DNA from: Tieghemiomyces parasiticus
Lineage: Eukaryota; Kickxellomycota; Dimargaritomycetes; Dimargaritales; Dimargaritaceae
Direction of reading: 5' to 3'
DNA length: 64,000 nucleotides
Assembly: GCA_027575765.1 (NCBI GenBank)
Contig: JANBPT010000013.1
Coordinates: forward strand, 62,001 to 126,000
Every line of letters starts with the position of its first letter. The stretch's first letter is position 1. The notes beneath the pieces are model-generated. The model was not told where the DNA came from. It did no database searches and saw nothing but the letters and a program-made list of their open reading frames with translations. Below, one piece after another: positions 31,820 to 43,387 of this stretch. The position numbers were made by a program, and so were the translations under genes.

Positions 31820-34261
31820 CTACCACGTCTCAGTCATCGTAAGCAGTTGGCCCAAAAACTTGTCGGCGGTGGCTACTTGTTCATCGGTGGCCCGCAGCTG
31901 GAACGTAAGCGGGTTGGCCAACGCCTCGGTGGACGGTGGGGAGTGGTTTGTCGCAGCGGAGTCGGCGGATGCATCATCCGCGGCTTTGCCGCCCGCCGGG
32001 AGGTCTGACGACTCGGCCTTGGTGCCCGCGTCGTTATTGGGGTCCGCACCGGTGGCATCTGGGGCGAGGGTCCGCACCCAGGACATCCGGGCGGCCAGAC
32101 TAACCAGAAGTTTGTGCCGGCGGGTCTCGGCACTCCCAGGTTTCCACGTCTCCTGAAGCAGAGGCCGCCCGGGCTCGGTACGGTACTGTTCAAGAAGGGC
32201 CGATAGAAGGTCGCACTGCCAGGCTGGCAGGTGGTCGTCCTCCGCGTAGGTGAAGGTCAGTTTCTTAGCCAGCGCGGAGGGATCGGACACCTGCGCAAAA
32301 TCGATGCTGCGCCCCCCACCGACGTCAGTACTGACGTTCGACGGGGCCGCTCTGGTGTCTACATAGAACCAGTTGATGAAGGATACGGAACCCGGTAAGT
32401 CGGGATCGTAAGGCCCCACAATCGCGCCTACAAACGGCGCTGAGCCGCTGTCCCCGGTGGTGGTGGGGGCATCCTGGCGGAACAGATTCTGGTAGTTACA
32501 TTGATTTTCCAAGTCCACCAGGGATGGGTCGGGCAGGAAGCAAGGGTGAGAATGGTACCAGCCCACCACCTGGAGATCGCGGTCGCGGATCTGCTGGCGT
32601 ACCTCGAACTCCGAAGTGGGGTCCATCTCCACGTTCACACTGGCATTCTGGTCAGGGTCGCGGAGGGCCCGGCAAGGGAACGCGTGGTGGACCACCAGGG
32701 CCCGCGTGGCGGCGCACCAGGTCCCAGCGAGGAACCCAATGATCTCTGAGTTGCTGAGGTGCGCGTGGAAGTCCATACCCACCTGGGAGTTGGAGTGTAC
32801 ACGGAGGGTGAACGGCTGGGACCTGGGACTGTTGGTGGCGGGCGCTCCGTGAAACAGCGTGCACTTGACCAGGGACAGCGGGTCGGTGTCGTCCGGAAGG
32901 CCGCCTAGCCGAGTGGTCCGCGCCCGGGAGCTACGTAGCCGGGATTGAGCGTAGCTGCTGCGAACGGTGGGGGCGGGTGGATCGGCTGCCGGGCCGGGCT
33001 CGGGGGCGCTGGGTGTAGGCAAAGTGGCCCGCTTTGCCGGGCTAGGCCGTTTGGCCGGTGAGGCGGCAGGTGCCTTGGGGGCCGGGGTACGTGGAGCACG
33101 GGGCTTGGACGGGGCAGTGGTGGCGGCGCGACGGTTCAGTTCCTCGGCGGTCAGGAACGGAACTGGCATGGCTGGCTCGGTAGTCGGTGCCTCTGGAGCC
33201 AAGATCCCCGTTGAACTCATCGCAGTGTCGCCTGATTTCTCCTCAGCGGCCCGGCCTGGCTCGGCATCCATGGTCGCGGGACACGACTTGGGTGAACTGG
33301 CCGAGGAAGTCGCAGTGGACACGGTGACCGAAGTCGGGGTGGTCGCAGCCGTGGCGATGGTGCGCTTGCCCAAGTAAGCTCGAGCCGTGGACGAGTTGGG
33401 GTCGAGTGGCTGGCCTGACAGGGTGTAGCCGGAACCGCTCTCCTGAACCTTGGCGGGCAAGGGTAAGTTATCGCGGTACAGCTTGATGAAATGTTTCTGA
33501 GCGTGGCTACGGATTGACTTTTCGTCTCGGGTACGGACGTGAGTTCCAACCATCTTCCAGTCGCGGCCGTATAGCTCCAGGGCCTCCACGAAACGGGCGC
33601 GTTCGTCGTCGAGGTACCCTCCACTACGCAGACCACTGGCATCCACCGCGATGGATCGGGTCGACGGGTTGGGTTTAGATCGTTTAGGGGCCGGGGAGGC
33701 CGTCGGAGCGGACGGTTCTGCCGGATTTGGTCCGTCGTCCTGGTCCGCGTCAGGTTGATCACCACCCTCAGATCGGCGTCGCGGGGCCCGGGTTTTCTTG
33801 GCCGGCGGGCTGCTATCGACTCCGGCACTCTTCCGACGCCGCCCGCGGCCCGATCCCCCGATGGCGGTGCTAGCTGCAACCCTACGGGGCCGGCCGCTAG
33901 GCTGGGTCGGATCGTAACTATCGTCCTCGTCGCTCATATCTTCATCTATCTCGTAGTTTGTGCTCAGTTCCTGGTAACCACCGTAGGCCCCGCCGTACCG
34001 CCGCTCGTCGTCGGCGAGCATACGGGCAATTAGGGCATTGGTGGCCTCGTCGGCGTCGGGCTCGGCCGGTGGTGGCGGTGACGGTGAACGGCTCGGCTCA
34101 CGGGGGCGCCGTCCAGCACCCCGCCCACGTCCACGGGCCCGACCCCGGCCTCGACCGCGGATGGCTTTGGCAGGCTTCGACTCCGGCAGTGGGCTGGGTG
34201 GCGATACGTCAGAGGGAGGGACTGCCGGCTCGGTGATAGGTAGCTCGGAGGACGACAACAT
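31820..34261 (-). CDS. SANT/Myb plus JAMM (MPN+) protein, MYSM1-like deubiquitinase
   Basis: Single exon of 813 residues. Order: an RG-rich disordered N-terminus (34-55), an acidic patch, a SHAQKHF-type SANT/Myb domain (about 218-262; RFVEALELYGRDWKMV and SIRSHAQKHF), a 200-residue Pro/Ala/Lys-rich linker, then an MPN domain (about 482-635). The JAMM zinc motif is intact: E506, H570-x-H572, S580 and D583 (HSHPCFLPDPSLVD). This architecture matches MYSM1, the animal histone H2A deubiquitinase, except that no SWIRM domain is seen. The likely role is a chromatin-bound metallo-deubiquitinase; histone as substrate is inferred from the family only. Confidence 0.87.
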   Translation of the reverse strand: MLSSSELPITEPAVPPSDVSPPSPLPESKPAKAIRGRGRGRARGRGRGAGRRPREPSRSPSPPPPAEPDADEATNALIARMLADDERRYGGAYGGYQELSTNYEIDEDMSDEDDSYDPTQPSGRPRRVAASTAIGGSGRGRRRKSAGVDSSPPAKKTRAPRRRSEGGDQPDADQDDGPNPAEPSAPTASPAPKRSKPNPSTRSIAVDASGLRSGGYLDDERARFVEALELYGRDWKMVGTHVRTRDEKSIRSHAQKHFIKLYRDNLPLPAKVQESGSGYTLSGQPLDPNSSTARAYLGKRTIATAATTPTSVTVSTATSSASSPKSCPATMDAEPGRAAEEKSGDTAMSSTGILAPEAPTTEPAMPVPFLTAEELNRRAATTAPSKPRAPRTPAPKAPAASPAKRPSPAKRATLPTPSAPEPGPAADPPAPTVRSSYAQSRLRSSRARTTRLGGLPDDTDPLSLVKCTLFHGAPATNSPRSQPFTLRVHSNSQVGMDFHAHLSNSEIIGFLAGTWCAATRALVVHHAFPCRALRDPDQNASVNVEMDPTSEFEVRQQIRDRDLQVVGWYHSHPCFLPDPSLVDLENQCNYQNLFRQDAPTTTGDSGSAPFVGAIVGPYDPDLPGSVSFINWFYVDTRAAPSNVSTDVGGGRSIDFAQVSDPSALAKKLTFTYAEDDHLPAWQCDLLSALLEQYRTEPGRPLLQETWKPGSAETRRHKLLVSLAARMSWVRTLAPDATGADPNNDAGTKAESSDLPAGGKAADDASADSAATNHSPPSTEALANPLTFQLRATDEQVATADKFLGQLLTMTETW

Positions 34262-35325
34262 GGTTAATCAGACTACGGGGGGCGGGCACAGGGTCCGCGG
34301 ACGGCAGAATAGGGATTTAGGGGCTATTAGGACGACAGATAAATCACAATGGACGGATTACGGCTGAAGGAAACACCAAAGTCGACGGTAATAAGGCTTT
34401 CGCAGAGGTGGATAGCGGGGTGTAAATAATAATCAGAGAGTGCAGGGGCGCTTAGCAATTGCCGAGCAGGCTATGGCCGCCAGTTGGCCGGCAATACGAA
34501 GCAATTGTGGAGCGGTAACGGGCGGATACCTGAGAGAAATAAGTAATCAAAGTCGGTTAGCGGAAACCACAAGGGGCAGTAGCAGGTTTGGCGGTTTTCC
34601 AGCGGGTGCCAAAGGTGTACCCTAAGCGTAAACAGTCCACTCCGTTCAGGCCAATCGGGCGCTTCTTACATAATTGACCTCATTGGCACTGACCTCAGCC
34701 GCCAGCTAGCACACTGTTCATCGCCCGTGCGGCTGGGCCGGCAGGGGAAAAAAATCAACCAATACCCATTCCTCGCTAGTCACCCGCGGCAAGTCCCAGC
34801 CTGAGGCCAGCACGGCCGCATCGGCTGCACAGAATGTATCAGCCACCGACTTACTTAAGGCCGCCCACTCTGGAGCCATCGTTGTCTAGCTTCACAACGT
34901 AACCCCAATCGGCGCCTTCAGCATGGGAGAGCTACCATGTAGGTGTGCTACGGCTCAAGCGGAAGCTAGTCAGTCTTTCGCCTATTTAAATTTAACAAGG
35001 GCGGCGGGGGGTCAGGTTTCCTGTAGCTATTGGCGCTGCTGGGCCACCACCAAGCGCATGGGAAACCGAGCTAGCCCGCGCGCGTTTGGGAAAATTCGCC
35101 CGCCTAGCGCAGATCACTAGCGCGGCAACCTCATCGCCTCCGTATACCCTAGATCCTCATGCACTACATCTCAGTCGGAGCCTTCAGCCGAACAAAAGGC
35201 CTATTGCCAGCAAGTCCTCATCGCATTCCGCAAGAGGAATCCCACTACTTCCCCCCTCCCTTAAACAGCCTTTCTATCCGCACACAGCCTGAATAATCCC
35301 TGCTGCCTCACGACGCACCGTAGTC
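34262..35325. other. Intergenic, 1.06 kb, divergent promoters
   Basis: Between the starts of the SANT+JAMM gene (-) and QTRT2 (+). The last 150 bases are C/T-rich on the + strand. No gene is supported. Confidence 0.6.
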
Positions 35326-37051
35326 ATGGCACTCTGTCAGTTCCAATTGTGCAAGATTCCCGAGGTTGGACTTCGCCTGGGCGTTTTGACCTTGTCGGCG
35401 ACGCAACTCGAAAGGTACGGGCCAAACGAGATGTCCCTGATGCGCTTGGTTGGGTCTTCTAGCTTCTCACCACTCTGGCGTCGACTAACCCTTCCTTTCT
35501 TGTTCGCGGTCTCCCGGATACTATTGCCTTGGTGTCGCGCCTTAGCGCCCACAAGGCCGGGGCCAGAGCCGGGTTACCGTCCCAATTGGAGACACCCCAC
35601 TTCATCACCAACACCAGGCGGGGTTTGGTGCCGCACCTGACCCCTGATAACGAGGAGCGACTGACGTCGGGTATCTTGGCCGTCTTCGCCGAACACCTGT
35701 AAGTCGATAGGTATGCTAGTATCGGGTGGCCGATACGAGGTGACTAGGGTATGCGGATAAGGACCACTTGTCTCAGACTGGTGAGATTATATTCGGCTCG
35801 GCTACCGACTAACCTAAACCTTATTATGCCGCCTACCTCAGCATCGAACACGACCCACATCCAGTGACAACTCCCGACTATAGCATGCGCCAGATGTTAA
35901 ACAATCGGGTAAGGTGATAACCAGTGCTTCCTTAGCATCACGGGTTTAAGCAAATTTACAGGCCGAGTGCGCAGTTGTGCTAACCGCTGCGTGACATGTT
36001 CTTCCACGCATGACTTGCCGCCTTCACCAGACCAATTGGACGCTGTTGGATATCCGGGATCCGGCTTTACCGCACGTCGCGGCCCCCCACGCCAACAAAT
36101 TCTACCGCACCGAGACCTTGGGCGGCATACGCCAGGTAGGTCCCGTTCGTCTGTCGCTTGATTCTCCTACTGGCTCTTCGACTTCCGCCGATGGCCTTGT
36201 AACTCACCAGCCTGGTCACACCAATCTCTCGGCCGCCCGCCCGCCCTATTCTCAACTAGCTCTCCCCGGCCAAGTACATGGGAATGGTCAACCAGTGTCA
36301 ACCCGAGATTTTCGTGGCTATGGCTGAGGACCTTAATGGACCTGACGAGGCCGAAGCTCGGATCAAGAAGTCCGTTGTTCACTCCCTGGCGTGGCTCGAC
36401 GAGTGTCTACGGTTGCGGCAGCCGGCCTCAACTTCGGCCGCCTTCGCCAATCTAAACGGTAGTCGGCTGACCGACCTGCGCGTTCAATCGGCCACGGAGT
36501 CTGCCCGACGGCCCGTGGACGGGTTTGTCCTCAACGACCTGTACCATGCCCCATCGGCCGAGGTGCAACTGGACTGGATCACGGCCTCATTAGCCCCGCT
36601 TCCCGCGGCCAAACCACGCCTGGCCTATCGTATTGAGGACCCTCATCAGATTCTACGCGCTGTGGCGCGGGGCGTGGACCTCTTCGACGCCTCGTACCCG
36701 CTCGCCCAAGCGGACCGTGGCCATGCCCTGGACTTTACGTTCGGCTCGGAAGCCACCCCACCTAGTGCCACGGCGCAGGTGACTTCACTCCACCACGATA
36801 TGAACGACCCGATCTACAAATCGGACCTCACCCCACTGGATGCTGCCTGCCCGTGCCTGGCATGTACGAGGTACACGCGGGCCTACCTGTACCACCTGCA
36901 CATGACCAAGGAGATGCTCGCCCGGGTCTTGGTAACCCTCCATAACCTCACCGTATTTGACCGGTTCTTTGCTGCCATCCGTGCCAGCCTCCATCGTGGC
37001 GATTTCACTAAGGAGGCGGCCGAATTCGAACGGCGTTATACCCTGCCGTGA
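35326..37051 (+). CDS. QTRT2: Queuine tRNA-ribosyltransferase accessory subunit 2 (QTRT2)
   Basis: Five exons: 35326..35414, 35546..35698, 35842..35908, 36031..36135 and 36260..37051; 1206 nt, 401 residues, phases consistent. Exon 2 has the family block LETPHFITNTRRGLVPHLTP. Exon 5 starts SPAKYMGMVNQCQPEIFVAM and holds the zinc site C-x-C-xx-C...H (CPCLACTRYTRAYLYH...TLHN). QTRT2 pairs with catalytic QTRT1 to swap guanine 34 for queuine in the anticodons of tRNA Asp, Asn, His and Tyr; the accessory subunit lies on the outer mitochondrial membrane in animals. An alternative exon 2 acceptor 18 bases downstream keeps phase. QTRT1 is not in this window. Confidence 0.92.
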
Positions 37052-38066
37052 TCGAGGTTGGCCACGGCGGGTTTGCTTTAGGTTTGAGTTTACGCTTAGC
37101 ACAATTATATCTTGTAGTTCTCTTGACCTACGTATTCCCAAATGTAGCCCAAACCCCCTGGCGCGCAAGGGCAGCGCCCTAGTCAATCGATGGGGCAGCC
37201 AGGCGAGGGTGCAGTGTAAATGTTAAAGCGACGAATGATATAAACCTTCGAATGGCCTCCAATCTGTTCTACCTCACAATGGCACGCCGGCACCAACCCG
37301 GTTGTAGTACTGAGACTGGCGAGAGGTTTCTGCTAGGCAAGGCCACCCTGGCTAAATGGGTGAAGTCAGTAAACGTGCGGCCAGCGAACTCGGTTTCACC
37401 GAACCCCCAATACTCCTTACCTGTTGTCTGGTGGGCTTCGGCTGGCGCAGAGACCAACACCTCTTTGGTTTCAGAGTGCCCTTACTTACTAGCCCCCTAG
37501 ATATAGACCAAGGCCGGATCATTGACACTCGGCCCACGCTTATTCCTGATCTGCGCAGTTTTGGAGTCTCTCCGCCATTTCCGTGTCACCTCGATACCCT
37601 GTAAGCTTGGACCTTCCCCACTTCATGGTGCATGCCGCCTTAGTTCTAGCGAGTGGGAAATCCACGACTCCCCCCCTCCCTTACCTTGGGGAAGCCCCGT
37701 GGCGCTCCCCTATATGTGTGACCCCCTATCTCCCACCACCGGGACGTAGTCGCCAGTGTCGACGGGTTCCCTACGCGACTGGGCAAGGACGTAGCGTGGC
37801 GCCAACCCATGAGCTCCTCCAGCCTACGCCGATTTAGCAACCAAGCCCACGCCAGAGAGTCATGCCATCTGACCTGCCGCATCACATCTTACTAACCAGT
37901 ACTTGGCCCCTTTTCCACTCCCCCACCAACGTGCACTCATGGCCTCCATCCCACTTAGGGCACTCTTCTCACCGCTCACCTACCGTCACCTACCTTAGCA
38001 TCCCGTTTTCCTGCCCCCCTCGCGCGTACTCGGCCGCCCAACCCGCGTCCGCTGGCGACCGCCGCC
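37052..38066. other. Intergenic, 1.0 kb, with one doubtful ORF
   Basis: Between QTRT2 and RalGAP-beta, both + strand. Contains the doubtful ORF listed at 37356-37749. From about 37870 to 38060 the + strand is C/T-rich, as expected for a leader of the next gene. Confidence 0.5.
37356..37749 (+). CDS. Possible small gene, doubtful
   Basis: An 82-codon frame starting MGEVSKRAASELGFTEPP runs to a CCCT/GTAAGC donor at 37602/37603. If joined across a 42-nt interval to 37645 (CCTTAG acceptor) the frame continues as SSEWEIHDSPPPLPWGSP and stops at 37749. The peptide looks protein-like but I recognise no family, and 42 nt is shorter than any other intron modelled here. It could equally be chance or a decayed gene. 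Confidence 0.25.
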
Positions 38067-41000
38067 ATGTTTTTGGAATGGATAAAGAAGCTGCACATTC
38101 TGACCCTACCAGAGGGTAAGCCCGCCCGCTCAATATCTATGGCCCTGAGTTTGATAGGGCCTCCGTGCGGAGGTTACAGAGGCTGTGGGCGGTTCACGCC
38201 CGCTTCTGTACGCGCGCCACTTGGTCCGCCCTAACCCTATGGCACTAACCGTTGCCGCGCTCTATATTTCCCGCCTCAACTACTCCCAATATTAGAGGGC
38301 GACTTGTTGGCCACCTTCCCCTTACGCACTCGGCGCGCGCTGCTATTGGAGATCGTTCCGGTGCTATCAGACCCGGAAGCCAGCCAGGTTACCCTGCCCA
38401 CTATCCGGCATGTATGGTGGGTCATGGTGATTCTGGGGCAGGCCTTCGAGATGCCGGTCGAGGACCTGGAGCTTACCGAGTCTGTGATAAATTTATATCA
38501 GCAGTGGCTCCTGGACCCGCAGCAGCGGCCGCTGGCCTTCCGTAACGAAGCAACTCCCGAGGACGAGCAGAAACTCTACCAAAAAATCTTTCTCCACATG
38601 TCGATGATTTTTGAACCCCCCGTCCGACGCGGGGGCACCACTTTGGCCGAGCCCGGGAACGCCGGCACCAGCTCCGCCTCCATCATTTCAAGTTGCAGCA
38701 GTGCCTCCGCCACAGCCAATAGTTCAAGTAACAATGGGGTCGGTAACACCGTCGGATCGAGTAGGAGGCGAGGCGGGCCGCGCACACCTGTCGGCCACAC
38801 CAGCACCCTCCCCGATACAATAATCCCGGGCAAGATCCGTGCCACGGACCCGGACTCCAACTACGTCGAGCTCTGCAAACACGCTATCCAGGTCCTGACA
38901 ACGGCCGGGCGGACCGTGGCCGTCCGCTGGTCCGAAGATACCTGGCGTGTGCTCCTCAAGGTCCTCCTGGGCGTGGCCGATTATATGCTCACCTCCCACG
39001 ACGTTGATGACAGCCATACCCACCGTATTGCGCGGCCAATCCCTGCGGATATACTGGCTCACCCGGGACTCCCCGTGGCGGAGTGGGGTCGCGTGGACCT
39101 TCGGCGTCTGGCGCGGATCGGTAGCGAACTGGCAGAGCACCTGGTTCGGGTAAGTTATAGCGTCGGACTGACCTTGGTGGGGTGCTCGGTGACCCTTCGA
39201 AACATACAGATTGCCTGATTAGAGACCATCGTAAGCCCTAACTAATATATTGCACGGCTCGTCCTTACCTCCCCCCCTTCCGCCTTTAGATCCTGTACGA
39301 GCTCTGGTTACGCTCAAAGATCGAAGACGACGAGGCGTGGAAAGTCATGTCACAATGCTTCCAAAGTTGGTCCCACCATACCGACCTCGCCCTGGAATGG
39401 AACGCTATCGCACTCGGCCTCACCAAGCGCGTGCTCCGCATCATGTACCACGATCGGCCTGGTATCGGAACCGGCCGCGTTAACATTGCGTTCAAGGGCT
39501 ACCACGTCAAACTGGACCTACCCCCGAAATTCACCTACTACGCCTGGACTAAGGTCCTGAGTCTCGTCATAGATCCGGCCCAGCTGGCTCCCGCTAGCTT
39601 TGGAATCGTCATGGACGGTATCAGTGACCTAGTGGACCAGATGCTCGCGGTGGGAAATCTGCCTGAAACCTCCGAGGCAAAGCAGGGTTCACCCCCAGAT
39701 CTCCTCTACCCACCCTCCGTGAACACTATGCTAAACATGTTCGGACCTTGGCTCTTCGCCGCCGCTCGCGTCGGCTCGGCTAATGCCGCCTCCCCGTACG
39801 CCCTCACTAGTCCTATCGGGGGTCGGGCCACCGCGGGCCGTTGTCAGGCCTATCTCGATTTGATCCGAATCTTCACCACGCCGCAGGTCAACGGAGAAAC
39901 ACCCAACCACCACGACCTGATGCGCTTCTACCAACTCCTGCGCGACGGGCTGGTCCGGGACGAATGCCTCCAGGCCATCACGCTGCACGGCGGGGCCCTG
40001 TTCGTATCTGGATTACCGGGTATCCATGTCCTCGTCCCAGAGTACCTGGCTGCCGTCAAGCGAATCATCCCCACCCTCGCTCCGGACTTCCGCCTTGTAG
40101 CTGGCGTCGGGCTGTCCCCTTTGCGCCTAGCGGCTTTTCGTATCCTAAGCAGCGTGGTCAGCCTGCCCTCCCACTTTGCCCACTTGCCCTTAAATTCCTC
40201 GGTGCGGCCTCCTACCCCCCGCGCATCCCCAGCCAACGGTAGCGCGCGCCCAACTGCCCCGGTCTGTCACCAGAGCGTACTGCCTAACCTAGCCCAACCA
40301 GACCACCCCGGAACATTGACCCCACCCAAGGGATCCCAAAGCTCTCGTAACCCGCTCTCGCCCATTCGTGCCACAGTCGGCCAGTCTAGCCCAAGCCGCG
40401 TCGCCCGCCTACGGGAATCAGTGCTGGGTGACGGAAGTGCGCGAAGTAGCAAAAGCCGAGAGGATAGCGGGGCGTCTCAACGCTCCTCAGGCACCAAGAT
40501 AGAACCGCGCATCACGCGGCTCTCCCCGGACGACCGGCGCGAAATCATCGCCCGGTGGGTGCGCGAGGCCTATGCGACTGAGATGGACCGCGTAGGTCTG
40601 TCGTTTGGCATTCTCAAGGTACAGATGGCCGAGCTCCTCCTTACCGCCTTCGCTTATGAGGCCAACAATGATAACCTACGGTACCTGACTCGCACCCTCA
40701 TTCTACTGGTCTCCACCGACGTTGTGCAAACGCCCGAGGTGGTTAAGGTGGCCTGTCGCGTAATACAGATGACAGTAAGTTCCTGGTCGACAATGAAAGA
40801 TAGTGACGGCGCAGTTCTTTGGGATCGAAGTCAGTCGTAGCGGTGCCCTCACTGCCTCGCCCGCCTTACACCGCTTACCATACCAGCCTATTAATTAGTT
40901 TTCCTGGTTCATTTGTGTTTACCCATCTCCACCTGGCCTATTCTGACCCCCTCTTCCTGACGTTATCACCTTCCACATCAGATTCTGGGCGAGGACCCTT

Positions 41001-43387
41001 CCCCGCAGAACCTGTCCATCAGCCTTACGTTCCTAGACCGGATCGCCGACCTGCTCCCGCAATCCATCACCGAGACCGATTGGATGATGGACTTCACCAA
41101 CAGTCTCTACACCACCCTCAATCGGTTGACGCAGAACGCTTTCGTGACCTGGGATACCATTCAACTGATCATTCAAACCATCGACATTCTGCAGCGGTGG
41201 GCCACCTCCGGGTTCTGGCTGCCCCGCTATCCAGATAATTGGAAACGGCTGAACGTGCTATTTCAAACTCTGCTTCATTGGACTCCACAGGGCGACCCGA
41301 CCCTCCAGCGTATCCTGCCAACCCCGCACCTTACGGCCGTCGCCGCCGGCTCTCGCCCGTCTGAGGAGGTGAACCACACTAGCATCGGCGAGGAAATGGC
41401 CCAGCTCTTCACGTCATTTTCGAGCGCCCGGGCTGCCCAGGACGGCATCCACGACCCCCACCATCACTGCCCACTGGGCGCCAATTTCACACCGCTGGAC
41501 TACGTCCGTACCATGGCCTCGTACGCTTTGGGTCGGATCGTTTACCGCATATCCCAGGCCACCGTGTACAACAAACCTGACCTCACCCCACTAGAGTTGG
41601 CTGACTTGCGTGTGATCCGTGAGCAGCTGGCACCGACGATGCGCGGTCCGGTGGACCCGGCCAAACCCACTCTAAAAGCCTTGCCCAGAGTCCGTATGTT
41701 TTATTCTGAAAATTCTGTGGTGTGCATGATGCAAAACGTACGTGAGCTTGAACCCACCGATGCCAATGATTCGGGTGACCCCTACCGCTATGGGTCCTGG
41801 GTGGTGGCCACCACTCGCAACCTCACAGGCAAGATGTCCTGGCGGATGCTCAACGCCGGACAGCTGCCCCTCCATTCAACCCCAGACCACCCGGATGAGT
41901 CCGTATCCAAAGAGCCGGACGGTAGGCAGAACCGCCACGCAACCCCGCCGTCTAAGGCCACCCACCCGCCAGTGATGCCCCGCACCCGGGCCCCGGCGCC
42001 AGAGACCTGCAAGCAGCAACCTATGCCAGCCACGTTTCCCTTACGAGTTAGCCTCGACGAGGCAGAGGCCGGCCTTCTCCACTCAATCGATACCGTTCTG
42101 ACCGCACCAGATCCATTCTCCCAGGCGGAGGGGGCTAACCCCGATGTCCGTAAGGGCGCCGAAGTGTACCCCACCGCACGTGAGATCCGGCCTGACGCCA
42201 TCCGGATCGCCCTAACCCAACTCGGTTACATGAGCTTCCACCCGACCCCAGGGCTCATCCCGCTGTCTCTTACTCAGGCACTCGTAAACGATATTGAGGC
42301 CCTCGACGCTCTCACCGAGAAGGCGCTGGTAAACTGTACGGTATTGTACAGTCCCACTGAGGACCTGCAGCTAGCCGCGGCCATTTCGCCTACCACCCCA
42401 GTTAGTCCGACCTTTATCAAGTACTGGCGCGCCCTGGGATGGTGCGTCAGTTTCCAATGCTATACGGGTCATATCAATCCAGCTCTGACCACGGGACCCG
42501 ACCGTGCGCTCGTGTACCAAGACGACCAGGTCGAAATTCACTACTACGTGCCCCAGCTCACGGCCTGCTGCCAAGGGTTCCAGCGCGCGCCGTCCCCGGC
42601 CCCTGACGACCCGAATCCGCCGGTAGGCATCTCCGGCCTACCGGAGCTCCTCCCCAAGGGTAAAGCCACCCCTGCCGTTCGTCCGCACGACCCCAGCGAT
42701 GTGACGACCTACAGCCTCCAGCAGGCCTTTGCCACTTTCGACCAGTCGCTGCGAGGCTCCTTGACCACATTGGTGTGGGTGGACAAGCCGCTTGTCCACA
42801 AGCCGCGCGACCTAGTGACACGCCTGATCAAAAATCACCACTTGCTCTACCTGGAGATGAACGGTCAGCGGCCCCCTAGTGGGAGTGAGGGTAGCGGGGG
42901 TGGAGATTGGCAGACATTTCATGAGCCGGCACCGGCGGCTTCCACCATCCCAGGGGGTAACCAGGTCCCCCAGCGGCCGGTCCACGTTCGCCAGAGTAGC
43001 CACCCGGCCCACCAAGCCTATCGACCATGGCTACCGGTGCCCGTATATATAGTGCTCAACCCGGTACCGCAGACCCGTGGCCAGTTTCTCCGTATAACGA
43101 CCGTGATTGTCAACCCGGACCAGCCCAACCCGCGGATGCACCGCTGGGTGGCGAACCTTGAGAAGCAGTTCAGCTATTTATCCGAGGGATTTATCGTGCC
43201 CTACGACGTCGTCAGCCGCTGGATTCGTTGGATCCTCATTCACGTCGAGCAGGCCGACATGATGTTCCGCGAAGGGTACCGTCACGTCGCTGTCGCCCGG
43301 CGTATCGCCATCGAGAATATCGGCCGCCACCATCGGGCAACCGAGAGCACCATGTCAGACGTTCTGGAGAGCTTTTTTGACAATTGA
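38067..43387 (+). CDS. RALGAPB: Ral GTPase-activating protein subunit beta (RalGAP-beta)
   Basis: Four exons: 38067..38115, 38296..39149, 39290..40774 and 40982..43387; 4794 nt, 1,597 residues (human protein about 1,494). Exon 1 gives MFLEWIKKLHILTLPE, matching the short MYSEWRSLHL-type family start. Exon 3 has the family block SVNTMLNMFGPWLFAAA, then HVLVPEYLAAVKRIIPTLAP and RLAAFRILSSVVSLPSHF. The last exon has LGWCVSFQCYTGHINP and the closing YIVLNPVPQTRGQFLRITT. Helical repeats fill most of the chain, with a Ser/Pro-rich linker around exon 3's end. RalGAP-beta is the non-catalytic partner of RalGAP-alpha, which switches off Ral-type GTPases. The alpha subunit is not in the window. Confidence 0.92.
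38160..38209 (+). other. Two adjacent hairpins inside RalGAP-beta intron 1
   Basis: CCTCC/GGAGG with loop GTGC lies at 38160-38173. Directly after it, 38176-38209 pairs ACAGAGGC with GCTTCTGT (one G-U pair), then GGGCG with CGCCC around the loop GTTCA. The intron is 180 nt. No box C/D or clear H/ACA boxes are seen, so a named RNA class cannot be given. Confidence 0.35.
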
